Shown here in pieces: positions 1 through 8,006 of a stretch of 64,000 bases of DNA (its first letter is position 1; each line of letters begins with the position of its first letter). The notes beneath the pieces were generated by a model. It saw nothing but the letters and a program-made list of their open reading frames with translations. It did no database searches and was not told where the DNA came from. The stretch is from Bog-950 sp046329495 (GTDB taxonomy: Bacteria; Bacteroidota; Bacteroidia; Chitinophagales; LD1), in assembly GCA_046329495.1 (NCBI GenBank), contig JAXLUO010000002.1, positions 248,001 through 312,000 on the forward strand, given 5' to 3'. The translations under genes were made by a program, and so were the position numbers.

Positions 1-1
1 A

Positions 2-928
2 ACACTGGTTGGCACCCCGCCTAATATGATTTTTGCAGGCATGTATGCAAAGAATTTTCCTGAGCAGCCACCTGTAGACTTTCTGCAATGGATGTTGTTT
101 GCCGTGCCGTTCTCCTTTACTTTTCTATTGTGTGCTTATTTCATTCTTCGCTACATGTTCATTCCGAAAAAGAGCGATGTGCCATTTGATATGAACACTA
201 TACGCAATAAAAGCGCAGCACTCGGAGCCCCATCGCGCGAAGAGATAACCATACTGGTGTTATTTGTAATTACAGTTTTGATGTGGTTTTTCCGTGAGGA
301 TTTGCCATTGGGTACGTTTAAAATAAAAGGATGGTCGCACTTGTTTGGAGCATATAGCAATTACATCAAGGATAGCACCGTTGTAATTTTTACGTCCCTC
401 TTTCTGTTCATACTGCCCAGCAATAAACCTGATGAGAATATATTAGAGTGGAAGGATGTAAGCAAGCTGCCGTTGAATATTATCCTGTTGTTCGGGGCAG
501 GTTTTGCCATTGCAAAGGGATTTGAAACTACGGGGCTAAGCACCTGGCTGGCAAAGCAGCTACAGGTTTTAAACAACGCGCCTCTGCCTCTTATTTTGCT
601 TGGCATTGTGGTAATGGTAACTGTGCTAAGCGAATTTGCATCGAATACGGCCAGTATACAATTAGTGCTGCCGGTGGTTATTCCACTCGCCAGTACCTTG
701 CATGTTAGTCCGCTGTTGTTAATGCTTACGGCTACGTTTGCCGCTTCGCTGGGTTATATGCTACCGGTAGCTACAGCAGCCAATACCATTGTATACGGCA
801 CCGGTGAAATAAACACACGTGATATGATGAGGGCAGGTTTAGTGCTTGACTTGCTGGGCGTGGTTTTACTTACCCTGTTTATGTGCACGTTAGGTAATTG
901 GGTATATGGATTCCATATCTTCAGCTAG
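2..928 (+). CDS. SLC13/DASS-family anion:sodium symporter, 5'-truncated
   Basis: This is the C-terminal part of a divalent-anion transporter of the inner membrane (SLC13/DASS family: dicarboxylates, sulfate or similar anions with sodium). The reading frame is open to the window edge. The first codons give TLVGTPPNM, the family's first conserved GTPPN-type hairpin motif, so the ATG at 26 is internal and about half of the protein lies upstream. Several hydrophobic segments follow. A second SNT motif (SEFASNTAS, about residue 206 counted from that ATG) and the second hairpin (PVATAANTIVYGTG, about 237) complete the pattern. In the second hairpin the usual proline-asparagine pair reads alanine-asparagine, which may matter for substrate choice. 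The substrate cannot be read from the sequence. A strong hairpin follows the stop. Confidence 0.9.
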   Translation, partial: TLVGTPPNMIFAGMYAKNFPEQPPVDFLQWMLFAVPFSFTFLLCAYFILRYMFIPKKSDVPFDMNTIRNKSAALGAPSREEITILVLFVITVLMWFFREDLPLGTFKIKGWSHLFGAYSNYIKDSTVVIFTSLFLFILPSNKPDENILEWKDVSKLPLNIILLFGAGFAIAKGFETTGLSTWLAKQLQVLNNAPLPLILLGIVVMVTVLSEFASNTASIQLVLPVVIPLASTLHVSPLLLMLTATFAASLGYMLPVATAANTIVYGTGEINTRDMMRAGLVLDLLGVVLLTLFMCTLGNWVYGFHIFS

Positions 929-938
929 AAATAAAAAA

Positions 939-959
939 GCCGCGATGAATTATCGCGGC
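939..959. terminator. Bidirectional terminator hairpin
   Basis: An 8-bp perfect stem (gccgcgat / atcgcggc) with a 5-nt loop lies between the convergent transporter and beta-helix genes. On the minus strand it is followed by a T-rich run (A-run at 933-938 on the plus strand), so it best fits the end of the minus-strand gene. It may also stop plus-strand transcription. Confidence 0.75.
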
Positions 960-981
960 CCTGGTTTATTACTTTCTGCTA

Positions 982-2202
982 TTACAGATTGAGTTTAACC
1001 TCCGTAATAGCCGGATGCGTGCAATCGAATTTCGAAAGATCATCGGATTTGTTTTTGCCTTTATGGGCGAGATCCATATTGCTAAAGGTAGCATTACCGT
1101 TGTTGCGGATGCAAATACGGTACTCATCTTTAACACTACCATCGTTGTTTTTGTAAGCATCGTTCATTTCGCCATCGTAGATGATATCCGGAATTTTATC
1201 GCCGAATACAGCGATGAAAATTTTGCCGAACAGAACTGTATTGTCGGGTTTACCTGTGCCACGGGTTATTTTGTTATCGTGGAAGGAGATACCACCACTG
1301 TAAGGGTCGTAGATAGAATCTTTAAAAGGCTTTTGAAGTGAGGTGTAGCTGATTACCGCACCTGACAAGGTATTGTTACCTGCAATTTCGTTATTAAACA
1401 CATCGCAATCGTTGGTTGCCATTACAATGATACCGGTACCTGCAGGGATTTCGGAAACTGTAGTACCTTTTACACCAAAGTTATTGGTGTTGTTATTAAT
1501 AAAGCGGTTGTTGAACACACGGCAACGTTTGCCGTTTTTAACAGGCAGATCGGGCAGATCAAATACCAGCATACCGCCTGTGTTATTTTCTGAAAGGTTA
1601 TCATACACATCTGCATCGGTACTGTTTTCAATTTCGATACCTGCTACGTTATCATGCACATGACATTTGCGAACAATGATGTTCTTTGACTGGCCTACGT
1701 ATACACCTGCATCCGATGAACCAAACACCTCGCACTCTTCAATCAACACACCATTACATCCAACAGGGTAAGTTCCATACGAACCATTCTTGGGATCGTG
1801 CAGATTCGTCCATCCCACCTTTAAACGGCGGAAGGTAACATTGGTAGCATCCTGTACCTTAATGCAATCGCCTTTAGCATTTACTACCGTAAAGTCTTCC
1901 ATTACCACGCCATCGGCAGTAATTCGCAAAGCTTCGGCACCGTCCTTCTGTTGTGCAAAGTTAAGGGTGGTTTTATCACGTCCTTTGCCTTTAATGGTCA
2001 CATTCTTTTTACCATCTAATACCAGTGGCCGATTCAGGAAGTATTCGCCCTCGGGTAATTCAATCACATCTCCATCATTGGCGTTAATGAATTTTTCCTG
2101 CAGTTGCTTTTCAAATTCCTGATTTACGGTACCGGTTTGCTTTGTTTGACAAGCCGTTAATACCAGCGCAGCAAACAGGGTAAGAAGGAAGGGTTGTTTC
2201 AT
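982..2202 (-). CDS. Parallel beta-helix repeat lipoprotein
   Basis: Predicted envelope lipoprotein. I start it at the ATG at 2202 (MKQPFLLTLF), not at the upstream TTG, because this gives a clean lipoprotein signal ending in LTAC with Cys at about residue 18. The mature protein has repeated short turns rich in Asn, Gly and Val/Ile (such as VLIEECEVFGSSDAGVYVG and NIIVRKCHVHDNVAGIEIEN), the signature of a right-handed parallel beta-helix of the pectate-lyase type. Such proteins bind or cut polysaccharides, but I see no clear catalytic residues, so the activity is unknown. A -7-like box (TATATTCG) sits shortly upstream on the minus strand. The acylase gene lies upstream on the same strand, 107 bp away, so co-transcription is possible. 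Confidence 0.8.
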   Translation of the reverse strand: MKQPFLLTLFAALVLTACQTKQTGTVNQEFEKQLQEKFINANDGDVIELPEGEYFLNRPLVLDGKKNVTIKGKGRDKTTLNFAQQKDGAEALRITADGVVMEDFTVVNAKGDCIKVQDATNVTFRRLKVGWTNLHDPKNGSYGTYPVGCNGVLIEECEVFGSSDAGVYVGQSKNIIVRKCHVHDNVAGIEIENSTDADVYDNLSENNTGGMLVFDLPDLPVKNGKRCRVFNNRFINNNTNNFGVKGTTVSEIPAGTGIIVMATNDCDVFNNEIAGNNTLSGAVISYTSLQKPFKDSIYDPYSGGISFHDNKITRGTGKPDNTVLFGKIFIAVFGDKIPDIIYDGEMNDAYKNNDGSVKDEYRICIRNNGNATFSNMDLAHKGKNKSDDLSKFDCTHPAITEVKLNL

Positions 2203-2309
2203 TAGTTGAAATTTTAGGCGAATATAATCGGGCATTTAAACCCCGCCAACAGGCCGGGCGGTTATTTTTAGGTAAAACAAGCAGCGAAATTTCCGATGAA
2301 AAAGCTGCC

Positions 2310-4442
2310 CTATTGAGGGTGGTAAACCGATTCCGCCTTCTTCATTACATCCTCCTTTTTTAAGCTTACCGGGCGGGTTTGCTGACGGCTGAAAAGATCC
2401 ATTTGGTCGTTGTAATGGGGGCTTTTCGGATTAAGCGAATTACCCTGGGGCTGTAGCGCTTCAATGCGTTCGGCACCATTGGGGCCAAATTCGGCAAACA
2501 TGGTAAAGGTATCGCCGTGCTTAACCTTAAATTTTAGCTGGTTACCGGGTTCCCGTTCCGGATAGCTGGGACTTAATACATCGGCAAATCCACGTAAAGG
2601 CAGATCCTTATTGCCACGGATAGAACGGTTTATGGTACCCCATTCCACTTTTACGGTTCCGTAGTATTTACGTAAGGTATCGCAACCGGCGCGTAACAGA
2701 TCAACCATATCCTTTTCGGTAGCATCAAAACCCGAAACAAAGCAATCATCACTACAGCCGGTTCGCTCAAAAAGCGGTTTTAGCACCAGGCCTATTAAGG
2801 TTGGAGCATATTCGTGGATATCGGTGCTGCGGTTCCAGGTTTTAAGAATACCGATGGCTTCTTTCAAATCGGGATACTTTTCTTCGCTAAGGTTAAAAAG
2901 GGGAGCCATGCTTTCGATAAACTTACCGGTACGCGGAAAGCTAACATCAAACTTCATTTCCTTAAACTTCTCGAAACTGAACTTAGGAGTACTGCTAAAA
3001 TAATCCATCAGTCTTTCGGCACGCATGTTATTACCCGGTCTTTCATCGGCATAAGCCGGTAAATCGCGCTTGCAGTTTCCATCGGCACAGGTAGCATTAT
3101 AAGGGGTATTGTTGGTATTAAATACGTAACCACATTCGGGGTTATTTACCCGCTGCATTTTATCAATAGGCACAAAACCGGTCCACAAATCGCGCGACGT
3201 GTTACCGGGCAATAAGCCGCTCCAGTTAAAACTCTGGTCCTTACGGTCGGGCAACATACCGTGGTGCAAATACATGATATTATTCTCCTTATCGGCATAC
3301 ACCACATTGAACAAGCAGATGGAATGTATTTTAAGCGCATCCCAAAACTGGTTATAATTGGTGGCCTTGTTCATTTTATATAACTGCTCACCCGCTCTGC
3401 AACTCATGTTACCGGGGAAACGGATAGAATAGTAATTGTCGGATTTATCGCTTTTAAGCGTAGCGCCATATTTGCTCCAGTAAGTCATCTTTTTTACCGG
3501 CAGCACAAACCGGCCTTTTTTAGCCAGGTTAACTTTTAACCAGATGGGCTTCTTCTCTAATTTCACCGGCTGCCCGTCAAATTCGTAAGTCAGCTTTTTG
3601 CCCTCCACCATTTTAAGTTTGTAAACATCAAGTTTGTCGAAGTAGTTCCAGGTCATACCCCAGCCCAGATTTTGATTAATACCCATAGCCAGCGAAGTGC
3701 TGCCCTGAAACATGGCTCCTTCCATATTCAAGCCTCCTTCGCTGCAAAGATGGGCTTCATAAAAAGAAAGCTGACCGTCCATCTGTAAGTGTGGGTTAAC
3801 GCATAACATGGTTTTGCCATCGGCAGAAAGCGACTTTGCAATGGCAATAGCATTTGACCCTACCGGCGGGTGGTCCTCCTTCGGAAAGTTTACTGTTACC
3901 TGATCGTACTTCCCTCCTACCGCATCGCCAACGGCATTTTGGCTCCAGTTCAAAAAACTCATCATGGTAACATAGGCAGCAAGCATATCATCCTCGGTAA
4001 CAGGAAAAGCACCTTTCCACTTCACTAACTCCGGATGTGCCGCTGCATAGGCATTATAGCCCTGACAGAAACCATTCAGGTAACGCATAAACTCCGGCGA
4101 AAGGCTATCACGTTGTTGCTTCACCACATCGCGGGCCCCAATGGCGTGCACGAAAAAATCAATCTTAACTCCATCGATACCATTTACACGGCCCATGTAT
4201 CCTTTGCTGGCGTAAATAAGATCCTGACTGATCGGGAAAGCATCCTCCGCATTAGCCCATGCGAGGCCATAGGCTACTTCGGCATCGGTTTTAGCAAAGA
4301 TGTGCGGTATGCCGAAGGAGTCGCGTGCAATAGTGATGTTTTGCGGATTTATTTTGGGAAAAGCAGGCTGGGCAGTTGACGTTTGCAGAGAGAGAAACAG
4401 GCAAAGCGCTGCTAAAGCAGACAGAGTAAACTTTTGGGGCAT
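2310..4442 (-). CDS. Penicillin acylase family protein (Ntn hydrolase)
   Basis: Periplasmic amidohydrolase of the penicillin/acyl-homoserine-lactone acylase family, which cleaves acyl amides. An N-terminal signal peptide (about residues 1-24, ending STAQP) is followed by the typical alpha-chain start (ITIARDSFGIPHIFAKTDAE, about 36-55) and YGLAWANAEDAF. The predicted autoproteolytic, catalytic serine is Ser196 in HPPVGSNAIA: processing before it would give a roughly 195-residue alpha part and a 515-residue beta part. NPHLQ and the WNYFDKLDVY stretch follow, as in the family. The length (710 residues) is normal. The substrate cannot be predicted: beta-lactam, acyl-homoserine lactone and other N-acyl compounds are all used by relatives. 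The beta-helix lipoprotein follows downstream on the same strand. Confidence 0.88.
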   Translation of the reverse strand: MPQKFTLSALAALCLFLSLQTSTAQPAFPKINPQNITIARDSFGIPHIFAKTDAEVAYGLAWANAEDAFPISQDLIYASKGYMGRVNGIDGVKIDFFVHAIGARDVVKQQRDSLSPEFMRYLNGFCQGYNAYAAAHPELVKWKGAFPVTEDDMLAAYVTMMSFLNWSQNAVGDAVGGKYDQVTVNFPKEDHPPVGSNAIAIAKSLSADGKTMLCVNPHLQMDGQLSFYEAHLCSEGGLNMEGAMFQGSTSLAMGINQNLGWGMTWNYFDKLDVYKLKMVEGKKLTYEFDGQPVKLEKKPIWLKVNLAKKGRFVLPVKKMTYWSKYGATLKSDKSDNYYSIRFPGNMSCRAGEQLYKMNKATNYNQFWDALKIHSICLFNVVYADKENNIMYLHHGMLPDRKDQSFNWSGLLPGNTSRDLWTGFVPIDKMQRVNNPECGYVFNTNNTPYNATCADGNCKRDLPAYADERPGNNMRAERLMDYFSSTPKFSFEKFKEMKFDVSFPRTGKFIESMAPLFNLSEEKYPDLKEAIGILKTWNRSTDIHEYAPTLIGLVLKPLFERTGCSDDCFVSGFDATEKDMVDLLRAGCDTLRKYYGTVKVEWGTINRSIRGNKDLPLRGFADVLSPSYPEREPGNQLKFKVKHGDTFTMFAEFGPNGAERIEALQPQGNSLNPKSPHYNDQMDLFSRQQTRPVSLKKEDVMKKAESVYHPQ

Positions 4443-4618
4443 TTTTAATTATGGGTTAACAGGTGCTGAAGAACTGCGCTAAATAACGAATGAAAAGCCA
4501 AAAGATTTTAAAGTTTGGCAGCTATTTTTCGCCGGGCAAAGGACCTACTTTTCTGCTCAATTTGTTAAGAAGGATATATATACTGCATCGGAATAAGAAG
4601 GCTGTGCGAAAGGGTATT

Positions 4619-4648
4619 TTTGAAACTTGTTTGAATGATGTAGGTTTG
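4619..4648 (+). promoter_or_regulatory. Putative Bacteroidota-type promoter of the HMG-CoA reductase gene
   Basis: TTTG at 4619-4622, an 18-nt spacer and TAGGTTTG at 4641-4648 match the Bacteroidota housekeeping consensus TTTG-N19-TAnnTTTG. The -7 box ends only 5 nt before the ATG at 4654, so the transcript would be nearly leaderless. Confidence 0.45.
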
Positions 4649-4653
4649 ACGCG

Positions 4654-5994
4654 ATGGAGAAAAATGACGAGAAGGAGATTTCGGGGTTTTCGAAGCTGAA
4701 CAAAAGAGATAAGATCTACTGGTTGGCTAAGAATTTCCTCTATGCCAATCCCGTTGACATCTTTAAGGAATTTGCCGAATACTGGCACGATAACGTAGAG
4801 GCCCAAAAACTGCTTGATGGCTTTAGCGAGAATACACTTACTAACTTTCCGGTGCCGTTTGGCATTGCCCCTAACTTTAAGATCAATGAACGGATGTATG
4901 CCGTTCCGATGGTTATTGAAGAAAGCAGTGTTGTAGCAGCAGCCAGTAATGCTGCTAAATATTGGTTAAGCCGTGGTGGCTTTAAGGCTGAAGTACTATC
5001 TACCAAAAAGGTAGGGCAGGTTCATTTTATATACCAGGGTGATAAAGAAAAGCTGTTCAGCTTTTTCACTAACACAAAACTGGAAATTAAGAACGGTGTA
5101 AAGCACATAACCGCCAAAATGGAAGAACGCGGAGGCGGGGTGCTGGATATGGAACTGCTGGACTTTAGTAGCCAGGAGCCGGATTACTTTCAACTGCGCG
5201 CTTACTTTGAGACGGTAGATTCCATGGGGGCTAACTTTATTAATAGTTGCCTGGAAGAATTTGGAAAACTGCTTGTAGAAAAGGTAGAGGCCAGTCACCT
5301 TTTTACTGAAACGGAGAAGGATATAGAAATTGTAATGTGCATACTTAGCAACTACACGCCGGAATGCATTGTGCGTGCGGAAGTTGGTTGCACCATAGAA
5401 GAATTGGGCACCTTTGACGGTGGTAAAATAAGTGCAGAAGAATTCGCCCGAAAATTTGAACGTGCGGTTAACATAGCCTGCATTGACCCCTACCGCGCTA
5501 CTACCCATAACAAGGGTATTATGAACGGCATAGATGCCGTGGTACTGGCAACCGGCAACGACTTTCGTGCTGTAGAAGCCTGCGCACATACATATGCTTC
5601 GCGCGATGGGGTGTATCGTAGTTTAAGCAGTTGCAAAGTTGAAAACGGGTTCTTCCGCTTTTGGCTTGATTTCCCTATTGCTATTGGTACCGTGGGCGGT
5701 TTAACTTCCCTGCACCCTTTGGCAAAACGATCGTTAGAGTTGCTGGGCAACCCAAATGCCAAGCAATTAATGGAGATTATTGCCTGTGTGGGGTTAGCAC
5801 AGAATTTTGCAGCAGTAAGATCCCTAACTACCTCGGGTATACAAGCAGGACACATGAAGATGCACTTGACGAACATCCTTGCCTCGTTTAAGGCAAATGA
5901 TGATGAGGTAACTAAAGCCAAGCAATACTTTGCCGATAAAACGGTGAGCGTTGCTGCGGTACGCGATTACCTGGAAGGATTGCGTAAAGGTTAA
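4654..5994 (+). CDS. mvaA: Hydroxymethylglutaryl-CoA reductase, class II
   Basis: Reduces HMG-CoA to mevalonate (or runs the reverse reaction in catabolic bacteria). The 446-residue length and motifs match the soluble class II enzyme. GFSKLNKRDKIYWL opens the protein (about 11-24). The catalytic set is visible: Glu in MVIEESS (89/90), Lys287 in THNKGIMNG, Asp303 in LATGNDFRA and His400 in QAGHMKMH. There is no membrane domain. Class II enzymes are often called degradative, but the rest of the mevalonate pathway is encoded about 18 kb away (24-28 kb), so a biosynthetic role for isoprenoids is the better inference. HMG-CoA synthase and IPP isomerase are not in this window. The gene ends tail-to-tail, overlapping the stop of the minus-strand GldL-like gene. 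Confidence 0.95.
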   Translation: MEKNDEKEISGFSKLNKRDKIYWLAKNFLYANPVDIFKEFAEYWHDNVEAQKLLDGFSENTLTNFPVPFGIAPNFKINERMYAVPMVIEESSVVAAASNAAKYWLSRGGFKAEVLSTKKVGQVHFIYQGDKEKLFSFFTNTKLEIKNGVKHITAKMEERGGGVLDMELLDFSSQEPDYFQLRAYFETVDSMGANFINSCLEEFGKLLVEKVEASHLFTETEKDIEIVMCILSNYTPECIVRAEVGCTIEELGTFDGGKISAEEFARKFERAVNIACIDPYRATTHNKGIMNGIDAVVLATGNDFRAVEACAHTYASRDGVYRSLSSCKVENGFFRFWLDFPIAIGTVGGLTSLHPLAKRSLELLGNPNAKQLMEIIACVGLAQNFAAVRSLTTSGIQAGHMKMHLTNILASFKANDDEVTKAKQYFADKTVSVAAVRDYLEGLRKG

Positions 5995-6317
5995 TTCCCC
6001 TCTTCCTTTTTAGCAAAAGCCATTAAGCCGATAGATAGGAGTGCAAAGCCAATGGCTATATAGATTATTTCTTGTCCGTTAGGCCAGCGCATGAGTTTAA
6101 ATAGTAAGCCTATGGGCAACAAACCACCTGCAACGGCTCCTATTTTAGAGGAGAGGCCTTCTTCCTGTGACAGGCGTAGAAAAACAGCGATAGAAATAGT
6201 GCCAAGTCCTGCGATCAACATAAAATTGGCGCCTGGCCAATGCATTATTTTAAATAGCAGTGCGATAACCACCACAAGGGCAGCAACGGTTAACAAGGAG
6301 GTTAGTGTTTTCTTCAT
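5991..6317 (-). CDS. Small GldL-like membrane protein with internal duplication
   Basis: Function unknown. From the ATG at 6317 (MKKTLTSLLT) it is 108 residues long with about four hydrophobic segments. It has two similar halves: ALLFKIMHWPGANFML (about 16-31) and GLLFKLMRWPNGQEII (about 69-84), each between membrane helices. The LLFKxMHWPGA motif is characteristic of the N-terminal membrane part of GldL, the T9SS/gliding motor protein, but here the long cytoplasmic C-terminal domain is missing. It ends KKEEGN. It is probably a stand-alone inner-membrane relative of GldL and not the motor subunit. The upstream ATG at 6341 would add 8 unlikely residues. RNA-like element A ends just upstream of it on the same strand. 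Confidence 0.7.
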   Translation of the reverse strand: MKKTLTSLLTVAALVVVIALLFKIMHWPGANFMLIAGLGTISIAVFLRLSQEEGLSSKIGAVAGGLLPIGLLFKLMRWPNGQEIIYIAIGFALLSIGLMAFAKKEEGN

Positions 6318-6342
6318 ACCGGCTAAGGTAGAAGGCTGCATG

Positions 6343-6441
6343 AAATAAAAAAAGGTTCAACTTGCGTTGAACCTTTCGGAAATCAATCTTTCGATTGTGT
6401 TCTTGATTATAATACGGAACGCACCTTGATTTAGTATGTAG
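6343..6441 (-). ncRNA. Two-hairpin RNA-like element, copy A
   Basis: Read on the minus strand: CTACATACT, a spacer, hairpin 1 (CAATC-GAAA-GATTG, 6384-6397), 7 nt, then hairpin 2 (11-bp stem, loop GCAA, 6351-6376) followed by a U-run (6347-6353) and AUUU. Both loops are GNRA tetraloops only on this strand, and the second hairpin is an intrinsic terminator. The U-run ends 26 bp before the start of the GldL-like gene, so this is either a small RNA or a terminated leader. Copies B and C share the plan with different stem sequences. Confidence 0.5.
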
Positions 6442-6574
6442 AAAGGTGGTTCTTTTTAATCTCCCCGAAAATTGAGCGGCTATAGCAACTAATTCCCCAG
6501 TATTACTCAAACCAGCATTAAATGTTAAAGGCATAGTAGTTGCATTAACCGCCACGTTCACTAAAACGCTGATT

Positions 6575-7072
6575 ATGAAGAGTGCAACCAAACTAACGAT
6601 GCTGGCAGGAATGACCCTGCTTTTAGCGGTGAGCAGTTGTAAAAAAGAAGGCTGCAAAGACCCGAACGCTGATAATTACGATTCGAAAGCAACAGAGAGC
6701 ACTGCGTGCTATTACCGGTATGCTAATAATGTTGTAATTCATTCGTACCCTACCCAAAAGCCTGATAACAGTGATTGGGATGCAGGTAGCGGACCGGATA
6801 TAAGAGTTGAGTTTTCGCGTCAGTCTACCAGTGGATTTGACTATGCTACAGAAACAAAAGATGATGTTAGCGGCCCAACCAGTTTACATGTTGGCAGCGG
6901 CATTCAATTTACCCGTGAAACATGGAAGTATGTAGTACTGGATGATGATGGCATTGGCGATGATGATATAATGGCCACCGGCACCTTTAACCCCTTAACC
7001 TCGGGCAGCAATGGAAAGATCTCCATTACTAATGGTTCGCTGAGTATGGACATTGAATATATTACTTACTAG
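6575..7072 (+). CDS. Secreted lipoprotein of unknown function
   Basis: 165 residues. A lipoprotein signal (MKSATKLTMLAGMTLLLAVS) ends in SSCKK, a typical Bacteroidota lipobox with Cys at about 22. Just after it comes GCKDPNADNYDSKATESTACYY, a cysteine-containing motif that recurs at the N-terminus of many Bacteroidota secreted proteins. The rest is polar and rich in Asp/Gly, probably a beta-sandwich, with DDDGIGDDDI near residue 130 as a possible calcium-binding loop. I cannot name the family. A strong terminator follows the stop. RNA-like element A lies on the opposite strand about 130 bp upstream of the start, the same arrangement as at the next lipoprotein gene. Confidence 0.75.
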   Translation: MKSATKLTMLAGMTLLLAVSSCKKEGCKDPNADNYDSKATESTACYYRYANNVVIHSYPTQKPDNSDWDAGSGPDIRVEFSRQSTSGFDYATETKDDVSGPTSLHVGSGIQFTRETWKYVVLDDDGIGDDDIMATGTFNPLTSGSNGKISITNGSLSMDIEYITY

Positions 7073-7099
7073 GATGGAGGAGCCCGGTAAGTAACAGAG

Positions 7100-7125
7100 C
7101 CCCGCCTAAACAGGCGGGGTTTTTG
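7100..7125 (+). terminator. Intrinsic terminator of the lipoprotein gene
   Basis: An 8-bp perfect GC-rich stem (ccccgcct / aggcgggg, 7100-7119) with a 4-nt loop is followed by a T-run, 28 bp after the stop codon at 7072. Confidence 0.9.
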
Positions 7126-7145
7126 TTTTTTGATAAAGCTCAGGC

Positions 7146-7248
7146 AAATAAAAAAAGGGCTCAATTTGCATTAAGCCCTTTGGGAAAGTTCAACCTTTCA
7201 ATTGCTTTCTTGTAATTAATACGCTACCAGCATGCAACCAGTATGTAG
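7146..7248 (-). ncRNA. Two-hairpin RNA-like element, copy B
   Basis: On the minus strand this repeats the plan of copy A: CTACATACT at its 5' end, CGTATTA, hairpin 1 (CAATT-GAAA-GGTTG, 7191-7204), a 9-nt spacer, hairpin 2 (12-bp stem with loop GCAA, 7154-7181), then a U-run and AUUU. Compared with A the stems differ but remain paired, partly through G-U pairs, which is the mark of a selected RNA structure. No minus-strand gene lies directly downstream, which favours a free small RNA over a leader. Confidence 0.5.
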
Positions 7249-7355
7249 TGTTGTGTTAAATAATGAGTGCGTTAAAAATTATACGGCATTCTCTTAAAAG
7301 GCCGTTTTAGTATTGTGATGCACGTTTACTTTTTTGTAATTAAAATTCATGTGTT

Positions 7356-7925
7356 ATGAAAAAGATAACGGCCATAGTAATAGCTATAACGTGCTCGCTT
7401 TTGATACTGAACTCATGTAAGAAAGATCAGAACAACACAGGTGCCTCAAGAGTGGCAGTGATGTTAAAAGATGCCCCGGCTTTAGTAGATAAGGTGAACC
7501 TGGATGTAAAGGCTATTTCTATTTTATCGGATAAAGCAGGATGGATACGAATTGCAAAGGATACCATGTTTGATATTCTTCAATTCCGCGATACAAGTTT
7601 ATTGATGGGTTATGTTAGTGTACCTTATGGTACTATTACTGATGTTAAACTGGAGTTGGGACCTAATAGTACTATTGTGATTGCGGGTATAACCATGCCT
7701 TTAATTTTAGCAGACCCCGATGTTAACGGGATTATACTACATATAAACCAGGATGTACGACCGGGCTTATTGGATGCGCAGTTAATTATTGATTTTGATG
7801 CGGCCAATTCGATTTTTGACGACGGTAACCATAACTACCATTGCCATCCGGTGATGCATCACTTTTGGCATGAGCACCATCATCACCATGGTGGTGGAGA
7901 CCACGATGATGACGGGGATGACTAA
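7356..7925 (+). CDS. DUF4382-type lipoprotein with His/Asp-rich tail
   Basis: 189 residues. A lipoprotein signal (MKKITAIVIAITCSLLILNS) is followed by CKKD, with the lipidated Cys at about 21. The body (about 30-155) matches the pattern of DUF4382 proteins: SRVAVMLKDAPALVDKVNLD, then a strand-rich region with MLKDAP, WIRIAKDT and LELGPNSTIVIAG. The last 35 residues are extreme in composition: paired histidines (NYHCHPVMHHFWHEHHHHH), then GGGDHDDDGDD. That tail looks like a metal-binding segment (zinc, nickel or copper), but this is inference from composition. A terminator follows at 7953. RNA-like element B lies about 107 bp upstream on the opposite strand. Confidence 0.75.
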   Translation: MKKITAIVIAITCSLLILNSCKKDQNNTGASRVAVMLKDAPALVDKVNLDVKAISILSDKAGWIRIAKDTMFDILQFRDTSLLMGYVSVPYGTITDVKLELGPNSTIVIAGITMPLILADPDVNGIILHINQDVRPGLLDAQLIIDFDAANSIFDDGNHNYHCHPVMHHFWHEHHHHHGGGDHDDDGDD

Positions 7926-7952
7926 CACTTTTGGTTAATTAGTGTTTGACAG

Positions 7953-7984
7953 GGGAAGAAGGCGAAAGCCATCTTCCCTTTTTT
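7953..7984 (+). terminator. Intrinsic terminator after the DUF4382 gene
   Basis: The stem gggaaga / tcttccc extends through a small internal loop to ggc-gaaa-gcc and is followed by six T (7979-7984). It lies 28 bp after the stop codon. Confidence 0.85.
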
Positions 7985-8006
7985 CTTGTCCGGTTAGGCT
8001 TTGGCA

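Noticed and set aside
2255..2280. GC-rich hairpin between the acylase and beta-helix genes as a terminator
   Set aside because: A ccgcc/ggcgg stem exists, but it is short with a large loop and no convincing U-run follows on the minus strand.
4490..4699. A 69-codon open frame before HMG-CoA reductase
   Set aside because: It runs 46 bp into the HMG-CoA reductase gene in another frame, covers its promoter-like boxes, and has an Arg/Lys-rich composition with no family resemblance.
6250..6657. A 135-codon minus-strand frame over the RNA-like element A
   Set aside because: It overlaps two better-supported genes and the hairpins; the translated hairpin region is not protein-like.
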